From JBFWWP01 sp050246115 (GTDB taxonomy: Bacteria; Planctomycetota; UBA8108; UBA1146; JAJFFE01), in contig JBFWWP010000027.1 of assembly GCA_050246115.1 (NCBI GenBank), positions 1 to 64,000 of the forward strand: a stretch of 64,000 bases of DNA. Reading direction: 5' to 3'. Shown one piece after another: positions 1 to 9,065 of this stretch. Each line of letters starts with the position of its first letter. Within the stretch, counting starts at the first letter, position 1. Position numbers and translations under genes: made by a program. The notes below the pieces were generated by a model. That model did no database searches, was not told the origin of the DNA, and saw only the letters and a list, made by a program, of their open reading frames with translations.

Positions 1-1
1 T

Positions 2-433
2 CGGGCGCTGGGTCAGGGTCAGCAGGCGCGGGAAGCGTTCCAGAGCGCTCTGGAGATTGCGCAGCGTCTGGCGGAGTTGGAACCGGATCGCTCGGACTAC
101 CAGCGTGATCTCTCTGTCTCCTACAACAAGATGGGAGACCTGTATCGGGCGCTGGGTCAGGGTCAGCAGGCGCGGGAGTACTATGAGAAAGACCTGGAGA
201 TTGCGCAGCGTCTGGCGGAGTTGGAACCGGATCGCTCGGACTACCAGCGTGATCTGGCGCTCTCCCTCTACCAGGTCGGGACACTGGCTGGAGACGAGAC
301 CGCCTTGTCGAAGGCCCGCAGGATTCTCGTTCATTTGAGAGATTCTGGCGCGCTCGAAGCGGAGTACTTCGACTTGTGCAGCGCACTGGAGGAGGCAGCG
401 CGGCAGAACGGATTGCCTGACGACTCTGAGTGA
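2..433 (+). CDS. TPR-repeat protein, C-terminal part (5' end outside window)
   Basis: The reading frame is open from the first bases of the window, so only the end of the gene is seen. It encodes a 48-residue unit (LEIAQRLAELEPDRSDYQRD and flanks) that recurs with a 144-base period and almost no nucleotide change. This is a tetratricopeptide-type helical repeat, a protein-interaction scaffold. The last ~50 residues leave the repeat and end in an acidic tail. It converges on the SLOG gene. Long TPR proteins of this style are often fused to CHAT, NACHT or TIR domains, but any such domain lies outside the window. No function can be assigned. Confidence 0.75.
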   Translation, partial: RALGQGQQAREAFQSALEIAQRLAELEPDRSDYQRDLSVSYNKMGDLYRALGQGQQAREYYEKDLEIAQRLAELEPDRSDYQRDLALSLYQVGTLAGDETALSKARRILVHLRDSGALEAEYFDLCSALEEAARQNGLPDDSE

Positions 434-471
434 CAACTCCTCCCCAGGTTCCCCACGGACTGAGGCTTTCG

Positions 472-496
472 GCTGCGACGCCCTGGGCGTCGCAGC
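472..496. terminator. Strong hairpin between convergent genes
   Basis: An inverted repeat with 11-base arms (GCTGCGACGCC / GGCGTCGCAGC) and a very short loop lies between the stops of the TPR gene and the convergent SLOG gene. There is no clear T-run on either side, so it may act as a bidirectional terminator or transcript-end stabiliser rather than a classical intrinsic terminator. Confidence 0.45.
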
Positions 497-527
497 GCGG
501 GGGTGCTCGAGCACGCCTCCATCCCCG

Positions 528-2756
528 TCACAACTCCGCGACCTCCTTGGCGTAGAGCACCGACCACTCGGCGACCTCCTGCACGAAGTCGTGCGCGACC
601 CGCTCGCTCAGGCGCAGCACCTCGGCGCTCCACGCGCCGGGGTCGTGGGTGGGGTCGGCGCTTGCGGTCGCGATGCGCTGGGCCAAGCGATCGGCCTCGG
701 CCCAACGGCCGCCCGGCGTGGCCTTGGGATCGCGCCCTCGCAGAATGGTGCGCATGACGGCGGAGCGCTCGGCGAGGCGACCGCACTCGGACTGGAAGCG
801 GATGCCGTGGAGACTGGCGATCGCCGCGGGAAGGAGAGCGGCGAGAAACACCAGCCACGGCGCGGCCGCAGCGACGCGGTGCGACCACGGGTCGGGCAGG
901 ACGTGGAAGACCTCGGCCACGAGGATCAGGAGGTCCAGCGCCACGAAAACGATGACACCGAGGCTGAGGGCGCGCGCGAGGAAGTCCGTGGCGGACTCGA
1001 GCCGGCTCATCGTGTGAGCGGTCTTGTCGTGGTAGTTGGCCTGTTCGTTCACCCAGCGGTCTCGGATCAGCGAAACCGTCTCGGAGGGTTCCGGGCGCAG
1101 GATCATGACGTCGTGGTCTTGGGCAACAGAGCTGTGGGGCCGACGCGCGGTGTCGATCGATCGCGGGGAGACCGAACGCACGATGGCCTCGAAGAGCCAG
1201 TCCACCGCGCTTTGCCTCACCACGCGCGATGCGTACTGCGGGGGGGCTGCGGCGGGCGGTCGGAAGCTGCCGGTGCGGGGGAGGTAGTTCATCGCTCGGA
1301 GACGCTCGGCAAGATAGCGGGTGTCGACGGCTCGGTCGTTCCAACCGTCGGCGTTCGCGTGGTGGGTGTTTCGCTGCATGAAGACCACGATCGCGAGTTT
1401 GGCCCCCGCGAGCAGGAGAAGCGTTGGGAGGAGCCACGGCGGGCCGCCAGACGAAGATGTGTGGGGAGCGGGAGGCGCGGCCGCCTCTGTCCCCGTGGAG
1501 TCCGGCGTAGCGGGATTCTCCACGGAGTGTTCGTCGCCGTCTCGCAGCGCCACCTTCACACCCTCGAGCGTGTCGCTGTGGCTCTTGCCCAGGATGACGA
1601 GGCTCAGCGCTGCGAGCAGCACCGCGCCCACCGCGAGAAGGTAGTTGAGCAGGAACGCGCCGCGGTAGAGACCCTGGTAGTGGCGAGAAAGCTCCGTTGC
1701 GCGCCTGCGGTAGATGGCGAACGGTGCCAATGGCGGGTCGCTCTGCGGAGCTGGAAGATCCCGCGGCTCGAGCTGGCGGCTGAACCACCTCCACAGTTTC
1801 TCCCGGAGGTTGGACCGCTGATGGGGCCGGGAACCCGGCTCGGCGAAGTACTCGTCCAGGAGTCGCTTCGCGTGATCCTTCTTCGACCGGTGACCTCCGG
1901 TTCGCGGTTGGGCGGCTCGCGGTTGGGCCCCCGCGACGATCTGCACCACCCAGCTGCCCAGGGTCTCGAACGGGTCGCCCGTGGGACTGGCGCCGGGCGC
2001 CAGCGCGGATGCCATGTCGTCGGTCGGTTCCAAGGGGGTGACCGTGCCGTTCCGCGAGTCGATGAAGATGACCGGCAGGTCCAGCTCGAGCGCCGCGCGC
2101 ACGGTCTCGAGGGTGCCGCCCGCCTTGGTCTCAGCCTCGGGGTCGGTGAGGGCGACGAGTACGTCGGCGTGCCGGAGCAACACGGCGGACTGCGCTCGGT
2201 AGGCTCGGCTCCGACGGTTTCGTGCCGCGACGGTGTCGGGATGGGGTTTGTCGTGCGTCCCATCGAGCTCGACGATGTAGGAACACGCGGCCGCGGTCCG
2301 GTCGAAGGCATCGTGGTGGTCGCGGAGCCTGCTCTCGCGGTAGACCGCAGTGGAGAACGGGAGCACCGCGGCGATCTCGCGCTCGACCCGATCCCCGCGC
2401 CCGGCGAGGAACGTGTCCGCGGCGAGCTGATCGGCGCCTTCGGCGAGGCCGGTGACCAGGCGGAGCTGCGGCGTCTGCGGGGAGTAGTACGAGGAGTGAC
2501 GGGTCCTGCCGGTTTCGGGCGACGGTGGGGTCGCCGCAACCCCGGCGAGCTGTTCCTCGATGACGCCGAAGACCCGAGCCAGGGTCTGCCCGAGAACGGC
2601 GATGTTCTCCGGCGCCGGGGGCATCGACCCGACCGACGCGTCATCGTCCGACGGGGCCGCCCAGCGACGGCCTGCGAACGCCAGTCGGAGCACGAGTCGC
2701 GGGCGAGGGACGGCCAACGACTCTCGAGAATCAGCAGTCAAGGAACACCTCCCCAT
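528..2756 (-). CDS. SLOG-domain nucleotide sensor fused to four-helix membrane (SLATT-like) region
   Basis: A 742-aa protein. Residues ~22-235 show a SLOG Rossmann-like fold: a glycine-rich first strand (LAFAGRRW, 26-32), GLAEGADQLAA (103-113), the LPF segment (132-134) and GGTLETVRAALELDLPVIFID (213-233). Membrane segments lie at ~368-389, ~440-461, ~592-616 and ~631-650. Each pair is followed by a basic helix of the type RYLAERLR or GRLAERSAVMRTIL. SLOG domains bind nucleotide-derived ligands (ThsA of Thoeris is one example), and SLATT-type membrane regions are predicted pore-forming effectors in bacterial conflict systems. A TIR fragment lies 30 bases upstream on the same strand. Ligand and toxicity are inferences. 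Confidence 0.75.
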   Translation of the reverse strand: MGRCSLTADSRESLAVPRPRLVLRLAFAGRRWAAPSDDDASVGSMPPAPENIAVLGQTLARVFGVIEEQLAGVAATPPSPETGRTRHSSYYSPQTPQLRLVTGLAEGADQLAADTFLAGRGDRVEREIAAVLPFSTAVYRESRLRDHHDAFDRTAAACSYIVELDGTHDKPHPDTVAARNRRSRAYRAQSAVLLRHADVLVALTDPEAETKAGGTLETVRAALELDLPVIFIDSRNGTVTPLEPTDDMASALAPGASPTGDPFETLGSWVVQIVAGAQPRAAQPRTGGHRSKKDHAKRLLDEYFAEPGSRPHQRSNLREKLWRWFSRQLEPRDLPAPQSDPPLAPFAIYRRRATELSRHYQGLYRGAFLLNYLLAVGAVLLAALSLVILGKSHSDTLEGVKVALRDGDEHSVENPATPDSTGTEAAAPPAPHTSSSGGPPWLLPTLLLLAGAKLAIVVFMQRNTHHANADGWNDRAVDTRYLAERLRAMNYLPRTGSFRPPAAAPPQYASRVVRQSAVDWLFEAIVRSVSPRSIDTARRPHSSVAQDHDVMILRPEPSETVSLIRDRWVNEQANYHDKTAHTMSRLESATDFLARALSLGVIVFVALDLLILVAEVFHVLPDPWSHRVAAAAPWLVFLAALLPAAIASLHGIRFQSECGRLAERSAVMRTILRGRDPKATPGGRWAEADRLAQRIATASADPTHDPGAWSAEVLRLSERVAHDFVQEVAEWSVLYAKEVAEL

Positions 2757-2786
2757 CCGTCTCGGGCCTCCCCGAACACGGACTCA

Positions 2787-2969
2787 CTATCCTCGCTGTG
2801 TCCGCTCGATGGAAGGGAGGAAGGGATGTGCGCAAAGCAGCACAGTCCGCGGGGCATCGAGCCAGACCTCGTACCCACGCTGCTGGAGCTTGGATCGAAT
2901 CTCGACCGCTGCGGCCACGTCGGCGCCCGCGTGGCTGAGAAAGAGGCGCTTTGCATTCCCCGACGTCAC
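2787..2969 (-). pseudogene. Truncated TIR-domain fragment
   Basis: From a GTG at 2969 the frame encodes about 60 residues beginning with KRLFLSHAGAD and continuing to QQRGYEVWLD. This matches strand A, helix A and strand B of a TIR domain. The frame then runs into unrelated residues and stops, so the part that would hold the catalytic glutamate is missing. It lies between the selenoprotein candidate and the SLOG gene on the same strand. It is most simply a decayed TIR gene. A functional mini-TIR seems unlikely, and an assembly error cannot be excluded. Confidence 0.6.
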
Positions 2970-3070
2970 GTCGAACCCCCTTCGATCCCCTCGCGGGTCG
3001 GTGGAACAAATCGGGGTAGGGTCGCGGCGCAACTCGCAAGGAGGGTGAGTCAGAACCACGCGACTCGCGG

Positions 3071-4354
3071 CTAACGAGGCGTCCAGTCGTCGCCGTATAC
3101 ATCGATGAAGGCCGGGGCGATCACCGGTGCGTCGGCCGGTGCGAGTTGCATCGCGAAGCCCAAGCTTCCTGATCCGGCGGGGTCGCGGCCGTTCACTCCC
3201 GAGTGACCTTGCCAGCGGCCGATGGCGACCAGTTCCCACTCCACGAAGCGGTGGGTTTCGAGGTCGTACGTCGCGCGGCCGAGGATGCGCGTGTCGACTG
3301 CGCGCGGTGTCAGTGCTCCCTTTGGCCTCCAGTCGTTGTCGCCCATCCGCCAGGTCTCATCACCGCGGGCGTGTCCGACCCCGGAGATCAGGACGTCGAC
3401 TCGGCGGCCTTGCACGCGTCGCACTTCGCTCCACAGGTTCGAGCCGGCAACTTCTTCTTCGGCGAACGGCAGGCATTGGCCGTGGACGTTGTCGTTGAGG
3501 TGGTAGGCGACGACTCGGTGGACCAGACGCGCGGGCCAGGCGACGCGAACCCCGGGTTCGATCTTGTCGGGGAGCAATTGCCGGGCTTCTGAGGCCGAGA
3601 ACCAGACGTGATCGCGGTTGCTCCGTGGTGCGCGCGGCTCCGGCGCGGTCGGGTCGGCCGGCAGGTCCCGGGTCCAGGATCGGAGGATCAGTCCCTGATG
3701 CGGCGCCGAACGCTCCCAGCGCTGGGCTCGAGTGAGCTCGTCCGTCGGCACGACGCTGCGAGTCGCGGGGTCGAGTTGCCGCCACCGCGCGAGTCCGCGC
3801 TCGAGGGTCGCGAGCACCGCGGTGGGGTCGAGCGAGTTGATCGAGTCGAGGAACTCGCCGGCCGCGGACAGCACATAGATTCCTTGGCGGGTGCCGCCGG
3901 ACTCGCGGTAGTGACCGCGATCGGCCGCGCGTTGGAACACGCGACACTCGGGGTCGTCGCCGCGTTGGAGGCGCCAGACTTCGTCGGTTGCGGGAACGAA
4001 AGCACGAGCTGCGGCGATCAAGCGGGGCTCTGACCAGACGGACCGTCGGCCGGTGACGCCGTTGTTTCAAGTGCAGCCGAGCGGGTGTCCGTTCATGACC
4101 CAGAGCAGAACCGGCTTGTCGTCCCGTCCCCCTTGCTGCAGGCCTTCGCCGAAGCTCGCGAGCCACGGGATCTGCAACCAGCGCTCCTCGTCGGCAGTTG
4201 GAATGACCGCCCGCTGCCATCGCTCGAGTTCGTCCAACGTGAGCGCGGGGATGTCGGCGAGCCGATCGCCTGCCGGCCTCGTCGCCGGCTGGTCGGTGTC
4301 GTCCAGCGGACCCGCAAGCAGGAGCAAGAGCCAAGTCCATAGCGGCAGCCGCAT
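3071..4354 (-). CDS. Candidate selenoprotein: exported thioredoxin-like protein with in-frame TGA (Sec96)
   Basis: Read from ATG 4354 (SD GGGAG upstream), the frame is open for 427 codons apart from one TGA at 4069-4067. The N-terminus is a signal peptide (MRLPLWTWLLLLLAG). The TGA follows a strand typical of the thioredoxin redox site (VLLWVMNGHPLGCT), giving a C-T-U motif at residues 94-96. Thioredoxin-fold elements continue after it, for example GIYVLSAAGEFLDSINSLDP. A hairpin with GG at the loop start lies 22 bases after the TGA. The C-terminal ~200 residues are not recognised. This supports selenocysteine insertion; the alternative is a nonsense pseudogene. The substrate is unknown, and no sel genes are in the window. 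Confidence 0.7.
4032..4051 (-). promoter_or_regulatory. Putative bacterial SECIS hairpin
   Basis: On the minus strand, downstream of the TGA at 4067-4069, bases 4051-4032 fold into a short stem: GGCC+GAC pairs with GUC+GG(U)C. The five-base loop is GGUCC and there is one bulged U. The loop starts 22 bases after the TGA, inside the spacing known for bacterial SECIS elements, and GG at the start of the loop is the conserved feature read by SelB. In this fold the bulged U is on the 3' arm, whereas in E. coli fdhF it is on the 5' arm. Confidence 0.55.
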
Positions 4355-4509
4355 CGCAAGATCTCCCTTCCGGGCCCGTTCCTCGCGGTGTACGAACCGA
4401 GCGCCGTGGGCACAATACAATTTACACCCGCGGGCGTCCATCGCATGCTGGCTTTGGTTTGACGGTGAGCGCGTCTTGACCGAGGCCCGCAGGATGTGGG
4501 CGAGGACGG

Positions 4510-6519
4510 ATGACCGACGAGATGGACCGCTTTCAAGCACTCGACTGGCTGATCTTGCTCGCTTACGTCGTTTTCACGTTGATGGTCGGTGTCTGGCAGC
4601 GAAAGCGCGCGAGCCAGAGTATCGACGAGTACTTCCTCTCGGGCCGTACCCTGCCGTGGTGGCTCGCCGGTACGTCGATGGTGGCGACGAGTTTCGCTGC
4701 CGATACGCCGCTGTTCGTCGCCGGTGTCGTGCGCGAGCACGGGATCTGGAAGAACTGGGTCTGGTGGTGCTTCGCAGTCAGCGGCCTGCTCGGTGTCTTC
4801 TTGTTCGCGCGCTGGTGGCGCCGTGGCGGGGTCATGACCAAGGCCGAACTCGCCGAACTCCGCTACGGTGCGGACGCTGGCCTGCTTCGCGGCTTCCTCG
4901 GCGGCGTGCACGCCTTCATCATCAATCCCTGGACGATGTGTTGGGTCATGTTGGCCGCGCGCAAGATTGCGCGCGTACTGTTCGGCTTGGAGGAGGACGA
5001 GGAGTACCTCGCCATTCTCGGAGCCGCTGGCTTGTGCGTCATCTACTCGCTGCTCGGCGGCTTTCGCGGGGTCGTGCTGACGGACTTCATGCAGTTCACG
5101 ATCGCTGCCATCGGCGCGATCGCGCTCGCCTTGGTGTCGTGGTCGGAAGTCGGCGGGAAGGCAGCCCTCGAGCAAGCGCAAGCCGCGGGGGGCGTGATCA
5201 CCGACGCCACGCTGAGATTCGTGCCGCCGGTCGGAGTCGAGCAGTTCTGGACGGTTCCGCTCGCGGCGTTCGCCGTCTATCTGGGAGTGAGTTGGTGGGC
5301 GAGCGAGAACGTCGACGGTGGAGCGGCGGCCATCCAGCGCATCAGCGCGAGCCGTAACCCGCGTCACGGCGTCTACTCGCTGCTCTGGTTCAACGTCTTG
5401 CACTACTGTCTGAGGTCGTGGCCGTGGATCATCGTTGGGTTGTGTTCGCTGTTGGTGCTGCCGGCACTGGAGGTGAGCGCGCCCGTGGGAGGGCAGGTCA
5501 AGCGTATCGATGCGACGCAGGTGGAGATCGTCGCGGATGGCGGCGAACGGCATGCCGTATCGCTCCGCGTCCCGGCTTCCGCGGAGGACTGGCAGCCACG
5601 GCTCCTCGTCGCGCCCGAGTCGCGGGTGGCTGCGGGTGCGGTGCTGGCACGTACCGACGCCGAGTCTGCTTACGTCGTCATGATGCAGCGATACCTACCG
5701 GTGGGCCTGTTCGGCCTGGTCGTGGTGTCCCTGCTCGCCGCGTTCATGTCCACCATCGATACCCACGTCAACTTGGCGTCTTCGTTCTTCGTGAACGACA
5801 TCTACGCGCGCTTCTTGCGCCCTCGGGCGAGCCCCGAACACTACGTTGTGGTGTCACGTGTGGCGGGCTTGGTCGTCATGAGCGGCGCGGCGATCGTGGC
5901 GTTGTGGGTCGAGTCGATCCGAGAGATGTTCCTGCTGTTCCTCGCATTCCTCGGTGGCGTCGGGCCCGTGTACCTGCTGCGTTGGCTGTGGTGGCGGGTG
6001 CGCGCCGGGACCGAGATCGCCGCCATGATGGCATCCATGATCACGTCCGTGACGTTGACCTTTCTGGCTTCGTGGCGCTCCGCAACCGGGATCCCCTTGT
6101 GGCCGGATACGGTTCTTTCACCCGCGGGGGTGTTGTCCGAGGAGGGGCGCCTGGCGCTGGTCGCCGTCGTATCGTGCGCCGTTGCGTTGGTCCAGATCGT
6201 CGTGGCGCGGCGACCGGATCCGGTTTCCTTGGTGCCGTTCTACCGTCGCGTGCGACCTCTGGGAGCGTGGGGGCCGGTCGCCGCGCTTTGTCCAGACGTA
6301 CGAGAGCGTGAGTCACTGCGCGGAGCACTGGTCAGCGTTGCCGGCGGGCTAGCCTTGATCTACGGTCTGTTGTTCGGCATCGGGGAGTGGATCTTGGGTA
6401 CCCCGGGCGGACCCATCAACTGGGGGATGGGAGCCGCGCTGGTGGGCGCCGTCGTGGTTGCGAACGGCCTGCGTCGCATGTGGGAGGAGGGCGACGATGC
6501 GTCCGGAGTCGACCGGTAG
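4510..6519 (+). CDS. Sodium:solute symporter (SSS family)
   Basis: A 669-aa polytopic membrane protein of the SSS/SLC5 family, which uses the sodium gradient to import sugars or similar small solutes. The start shows the family pattern: a first helix (LDWLILLAYVVFTLMVGVWQ), then SIDEYFLSGRTLPWWLAGTS and the following segment with VATSFAADTP. At least twelve hydrophobic segments follow. A ~60-residue hydrophilic insert around residues 325-385 is unusual. The gene overlaps the GH20 hexosaminidase, so the substrate is probably an amino sugar or its oligomer (inference). It diverges from the selenoprotein gene across 155 bases, which must hold both promoters. Confidence 0.85.
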   Translation: MTDEMDRFQALDWLILLAYVVFTLMVGVWQRKRASQSIDEYFLSGRTLPWWLAGTSMVATSFAADTPLFVAGVVREHGIWKNWVWWCFAVSGLLGVFLFARWWRRGGVMTKAELAELRYGADAGLLRGFLGGVHAFIINPWTMCWVMLAARKIARVLFGLEEDEEYLAILGAAGLCVIYSLLGGFRGVVLTDFMQFTIAAIGAIALALVSWSEVGGKAALEQAQAAGGVITDATLRFVPPVGVEQFWTVPLAAFAVYLGVSWWASENVDGGAAAIQRISASRNPRHGVYSLLWFNVLHYCLRSWPWIIVGLCSLLVLPALEVSAPVGGQVKRIDATQVEIVADGGERHAVSLRVPASAEDWQPRLLVAPESRVAAGAVLARTDAESAYVVMMQRYLPVGLFGLVVVSLLAAFMSTIDTHVNLASSFFVNDIYARFLRPRASPEHYVVVSRVAGLVVMSGAAIVALWVESIREMFLLFLAFLGGVGPVYLLRWLWWRVRAGTEIAAMMASMITSVTLTFLASWRSATGIPLWPDTVLSPAGVLSEEGRLALVAVVSCAVALVQIVVARRPDPVSLVPFYRRVRPLGAWGPVAALCPDVRERESLRGALVSVAGGLALIYGLLFGIGEWILGTPGGPINWGMGAALVGAVVVANGLRRMWEEGDDASGVDR

Positions 6520-7984
6520 CGACGCAGCGCTGGAACTCGTGCCGCGTCCGGCGCGGATCGAGCGCCTCGGCGGTTGGATGGACCTCGAGCCGACGGTGCA
6601 AACGCTCGACGCCGAGGCCGCGGAAGCCCGCGGGCATCTCACGTCCCGGGCCGTAGGTGTCCCACTTCGGCCGGTGGCGGAGGGGGGTGGCATTCGGCTC
6701 CGCGTCGATCCAGAACTCACGCGTGAACTCGGCGCCGAAGGCTATCGCTTGACGGTTGACGATCACGGGGTCGCGCTCGTCGGTGCCCACGCCGCGGGGC
6801 TGCACTACGGCGTCGAGACCCTGGCCGCGTTGATCGACACGCACCCGCCGTCGCGCCTACCGCGACTCGTCATCGAGGACCGCCCGCGATACTCCTGGCG
6901 CGGTATGCACCTCGACGTGGGTCGGCACTTCTTCGACGTCGATTTCGTTCGCAAGTACATCGACCTCCTCGCGCTCCACAAGCTCAACCGCTTTCACTGG
7001 CATCTCACCGAGGACCAAGGGTGGAGGCTGGCGATTGCAGGGCGTCCGCGACTGACGACGGTCGGCGCCTTCCGGAGCGAGGATGGAGCGTCGGTCGGCG
7101 GGTACTACACTGCCGCGCAGGTGCGCGCGGTCGTCGAGTACGCGCGCGCGCGTCATGTGGTCGTGGTCCCGGAGATCGAGATGCCCGGGCACGCCATGGC
7201 CGCGCTCGCGAGCTACCCGGAGCTCTCTTGCACCGGCGGGCCGTTCGCGGTCGCGACCGAGTGGGGAGTCTTCGACGACGTGTTCTGTGCTGGCAATGAC
7301 GCGACGTTCGCGTTCCTGTTCGAGGTGCTCGACGAGGTCTTGGCGCTGTTTCCGAGCGAGTTCATCCACATCGGGGGCGACGAGTGTCCCAAGGTGCGTT
7401 GGCGACAGTGCGCAAGCTGTCAGGCGCGGATGCGGGCCGAGGGACTGCGCAACGAGGATGAACTCCAGAGCTGGTTCTTGCGACGCGTTGGCCGTCATCT
7501 CGCAGAACGGGGCCGGCGCATGATCGGGTGGGATGAGATTCTCGAAGGGGGGCTGGCTCCAGGCGCCGCCGTCATGTCGTGGCGCGGAACCGCAGGCGGC
7601 GTGGCCGCAGCACGGGCCGGTCACGACGTGGTCATGTCGCCGACCTCGCACTGCTACTTCGACTACAAGCAGGTCGACTCGTCCGAGGAGCCCGGAGCTC
7701 ACGGCGTGATTCCACTGGCTACGGTCTATACCTTCGACCCTACGCCACCCGAGCTGAGCGTGACCGAGGCTCGGCACGTGCTCGGCGGCCAAGGCAACGT
7801 TTGGACCGAACGGATGCGCAGCGGCGCGGAAGTCGAGACCATGACGATCCCGCGCATCTGCGCCCTGGCGGAGACGCTGTGGTCACCGCCGGAAGCCCGG
7901 CACTACGACGACTTTCGCACGCGCCTCACCGGTCACGTCGCGCGCCTGGTGCGCCGGGGCTATCGATCGCGAGGGCTCGAGTGA
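6497..7984 (+). CDS. Beta-N-acetylhexosaminidase, glycoside hydrolase family 20
   Basis: A 495-aa enzyme that removes terminal N-acetylglucosamine or N-acetylgalactosamine residues by substrate-assisted catalysis. The first ~125 residues look like the GH20b domain. The catalytic barrel begins at RYSWRGMHLDVGRHFF and contains KLNRFHWHLTEDQGWR and the catalytic pair in HIGGDECPK (Asp/Glu near residues 294-295). A late tryptophan motif (QGNVWTERM) completes the site. The start at 6497 is preferred for its GGAGG about ten bases upstream. It overlaps the transporter by 23 bases. No signal peptide is evident, so cleavage is probably intracellular. Confidence 0.88.
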   Translation: MRPESTGSDAALELVPRPARIERLGGWMDLEPTVQTLDAEAAEARGHLTSRAVGVPLRPVAEGGGIRLRVDPELTRELGAEGYRLTVDDHGVALVGAHAAGLHYGVETLAALIDTHPPSRLPRLVIEDRPRYSWRGMHLDVGRHFFDVDFVRKYIDLLALHKLNRFHWHLTEDQGWRLAIAGRPRLTTVGAFRSEDGASVGGYYTAAQVRAVVEYARARHVVVVPEIEMPGHAMAALASYPELSCTGGPFAVATEWGVFDDVFCAGNDATFAFLFEVLDEVLALFPSEFIHIGGDECPKVRWRQCASCQARMRAEGLRNEDELQSWFLRRVGRHLAERGRRMIGWDEILEGGLAPGAAVMSWRGTAGGVAAARAGHDVVMSPTSHCYFDYKQVDSSEEPGAHGVIPLATVYTFDPTPPELSVTEARHVLGGQGNVWTERMRSGAEVETMTIPRICALAETLWSPPEARHYDDFRTRLTGHVARLVRRGYRSRGLE

Positions 7985-8715
7985 GACGCCGATTGCTCGA
8001 GGTTTGCGTGGACTCCCTTGCGGGGGCGCGCGTTGCCCAATCGGCGGGGGCTGACCGCATCGAGTTGTGCGCGGCCTTGGAACTCGATGGGCTCTCGCCC
8101 GGCGCGGATCTGTTGCGTGCGGTGGTCGCGGAAGTCGACCTACCGGTCATGGTCATGGTCCGACCGCGACCCGGGGGGTTCTGTTACACGGCGGACGAAC
8201 TCGCGCTGATGGAACGGGAGATCCGTGCCCTGCGCGACTCGGGGATCCAGGGAGTCGTCGCGGGAACGTTGCGCGAGGACGGACGGATCGACGAGCCGAG
8301 TCTTCGGCGCTTGCGCGATGCAGCGGGCAGCTTGGACTTCACCTTCCATCGCGCGTTCGACGTGAGCCTGGCGGCGTGCGTGGCCTCGCGAGCGGACGCG
8401 ACCAGGCCGCTCCGCGACGCGTTCGGCGCGCTGCTCGATGGGCTGGTCGCGGCTGGCGTGGGGCGGGTGCTCACCTCGGGCGGCGCACCGAGCGTCGCTG
8501 CGGGTCTCGGGGTGTTGCGAGAACTCCTCGCCATGCGCGCGGAGGCGATCACGGTGATGCCCGGCGGAGGAGTCGACGAACGGAGCCTGCCGGAGTTGTT
8601 GGCCTTGGGCGCGCGCGAAGTGCACGCCAGTGCATCGGTCGCGGTCGCGGGGAAGCGCGTGACGAGCGCAGACCGGGTCGCTGCGTTCGTGCGCATCCTG
8701 AACGGAAGTTCCTAG
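7981..8715 (+). CDS. cutC: CutC family protein
   Basis: A 244-aa TIM-barrel protein starting at a GTG that overlaps the GH20 stop by four bases, so the two are probably translationally coupled. Family landmarks are LEVCVDSLAGARVAQSAGADRIELC at the N-terminus (split here by conserved turns), MVRPRPGGFCYT, the FTFHRAFD segment and the LTSGG motif. CutC was named for copper homeostasis in E. coli, but its biochemical role is unsettled. Placement with a GH20 enzyme and an SSS transporter suggests a link to sugar metabolism (inference). Confidence 0.85.
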   Translation: MRRRLLEVCVDSLAGARVAQSAGADRIELCAALELDGLSPGADLLRAVVAEVDLPVMVMVRPRPGGFCYTADELALMEREIRALRDSGIQGVVAGTLREDGRIDEPSLRRLRDAAGSLDFTFHRAFDVSLAACVASRADATRPLRDAFGALLDGLVAAGVGRVLTSGGAPSVAAGLGVLRELLAMRAEAITVMPGGGVDERSLPELLALGAREVHASASVAVAGKRVTSADRVAAFVRILNGSS

Positions 8716-9065
8716 CGCCGCCGGATTCACGTGCCGCGCGGGCCGCGGTCTCGGGTCTGCCGAGCTGCTCCGGCTGTGTAAAGGTCTTGCGGCTCGGCGA
8801 GATCGACGCGCGCACAGCGTCCCGGTTCGCGTGCGTCGATCGGCGAACCCCATCGAACTCGGCTGCGGCCTGCGATGCCTTCGGCACGGTGAAGGTGAAT
8901 TCGCTGGCTTCGCGCCGCTCGAGCAGCGTAGATGGGCCGGCGACTGCGGCGCCAGAAACGAGATCGCAACGGCGCGCGGCGACCCGCGGTCGCTGCGAGA
9001 TGCGGCGCAGCGGTGCCGGCGCGTTGCAGCGCCGGTCCGGCGAAATGCGAACGAAGGGAGCGCGA
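8716..9065 (+). other. Intergenic stretch before iorA; no gene seen
   Basis: About 350 bases between cutC and iorA. Open frames on both strands have no recognisable domain or convincing ribosome site. A promoter for the ior genes is expected here, but no clear -35/-10 pair was found. Confidence 0.4.

Noticed and set aside
591..3074. Plus-strand open frame of about 827 codons
   Set aside because: Antisense to the SLOG gene, with low-complexity Arg/Gly/Val composition and no recognisable motif.
3071..4021. Separate cytoplasmic protein starting at TTG 4021
   Set aside because: The frame is continuous with the upstream signal-peptide frame across one TGA, and the protein would start in the middle of a thioredoxin fold. 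The selenoprotein reading explains both halves better.
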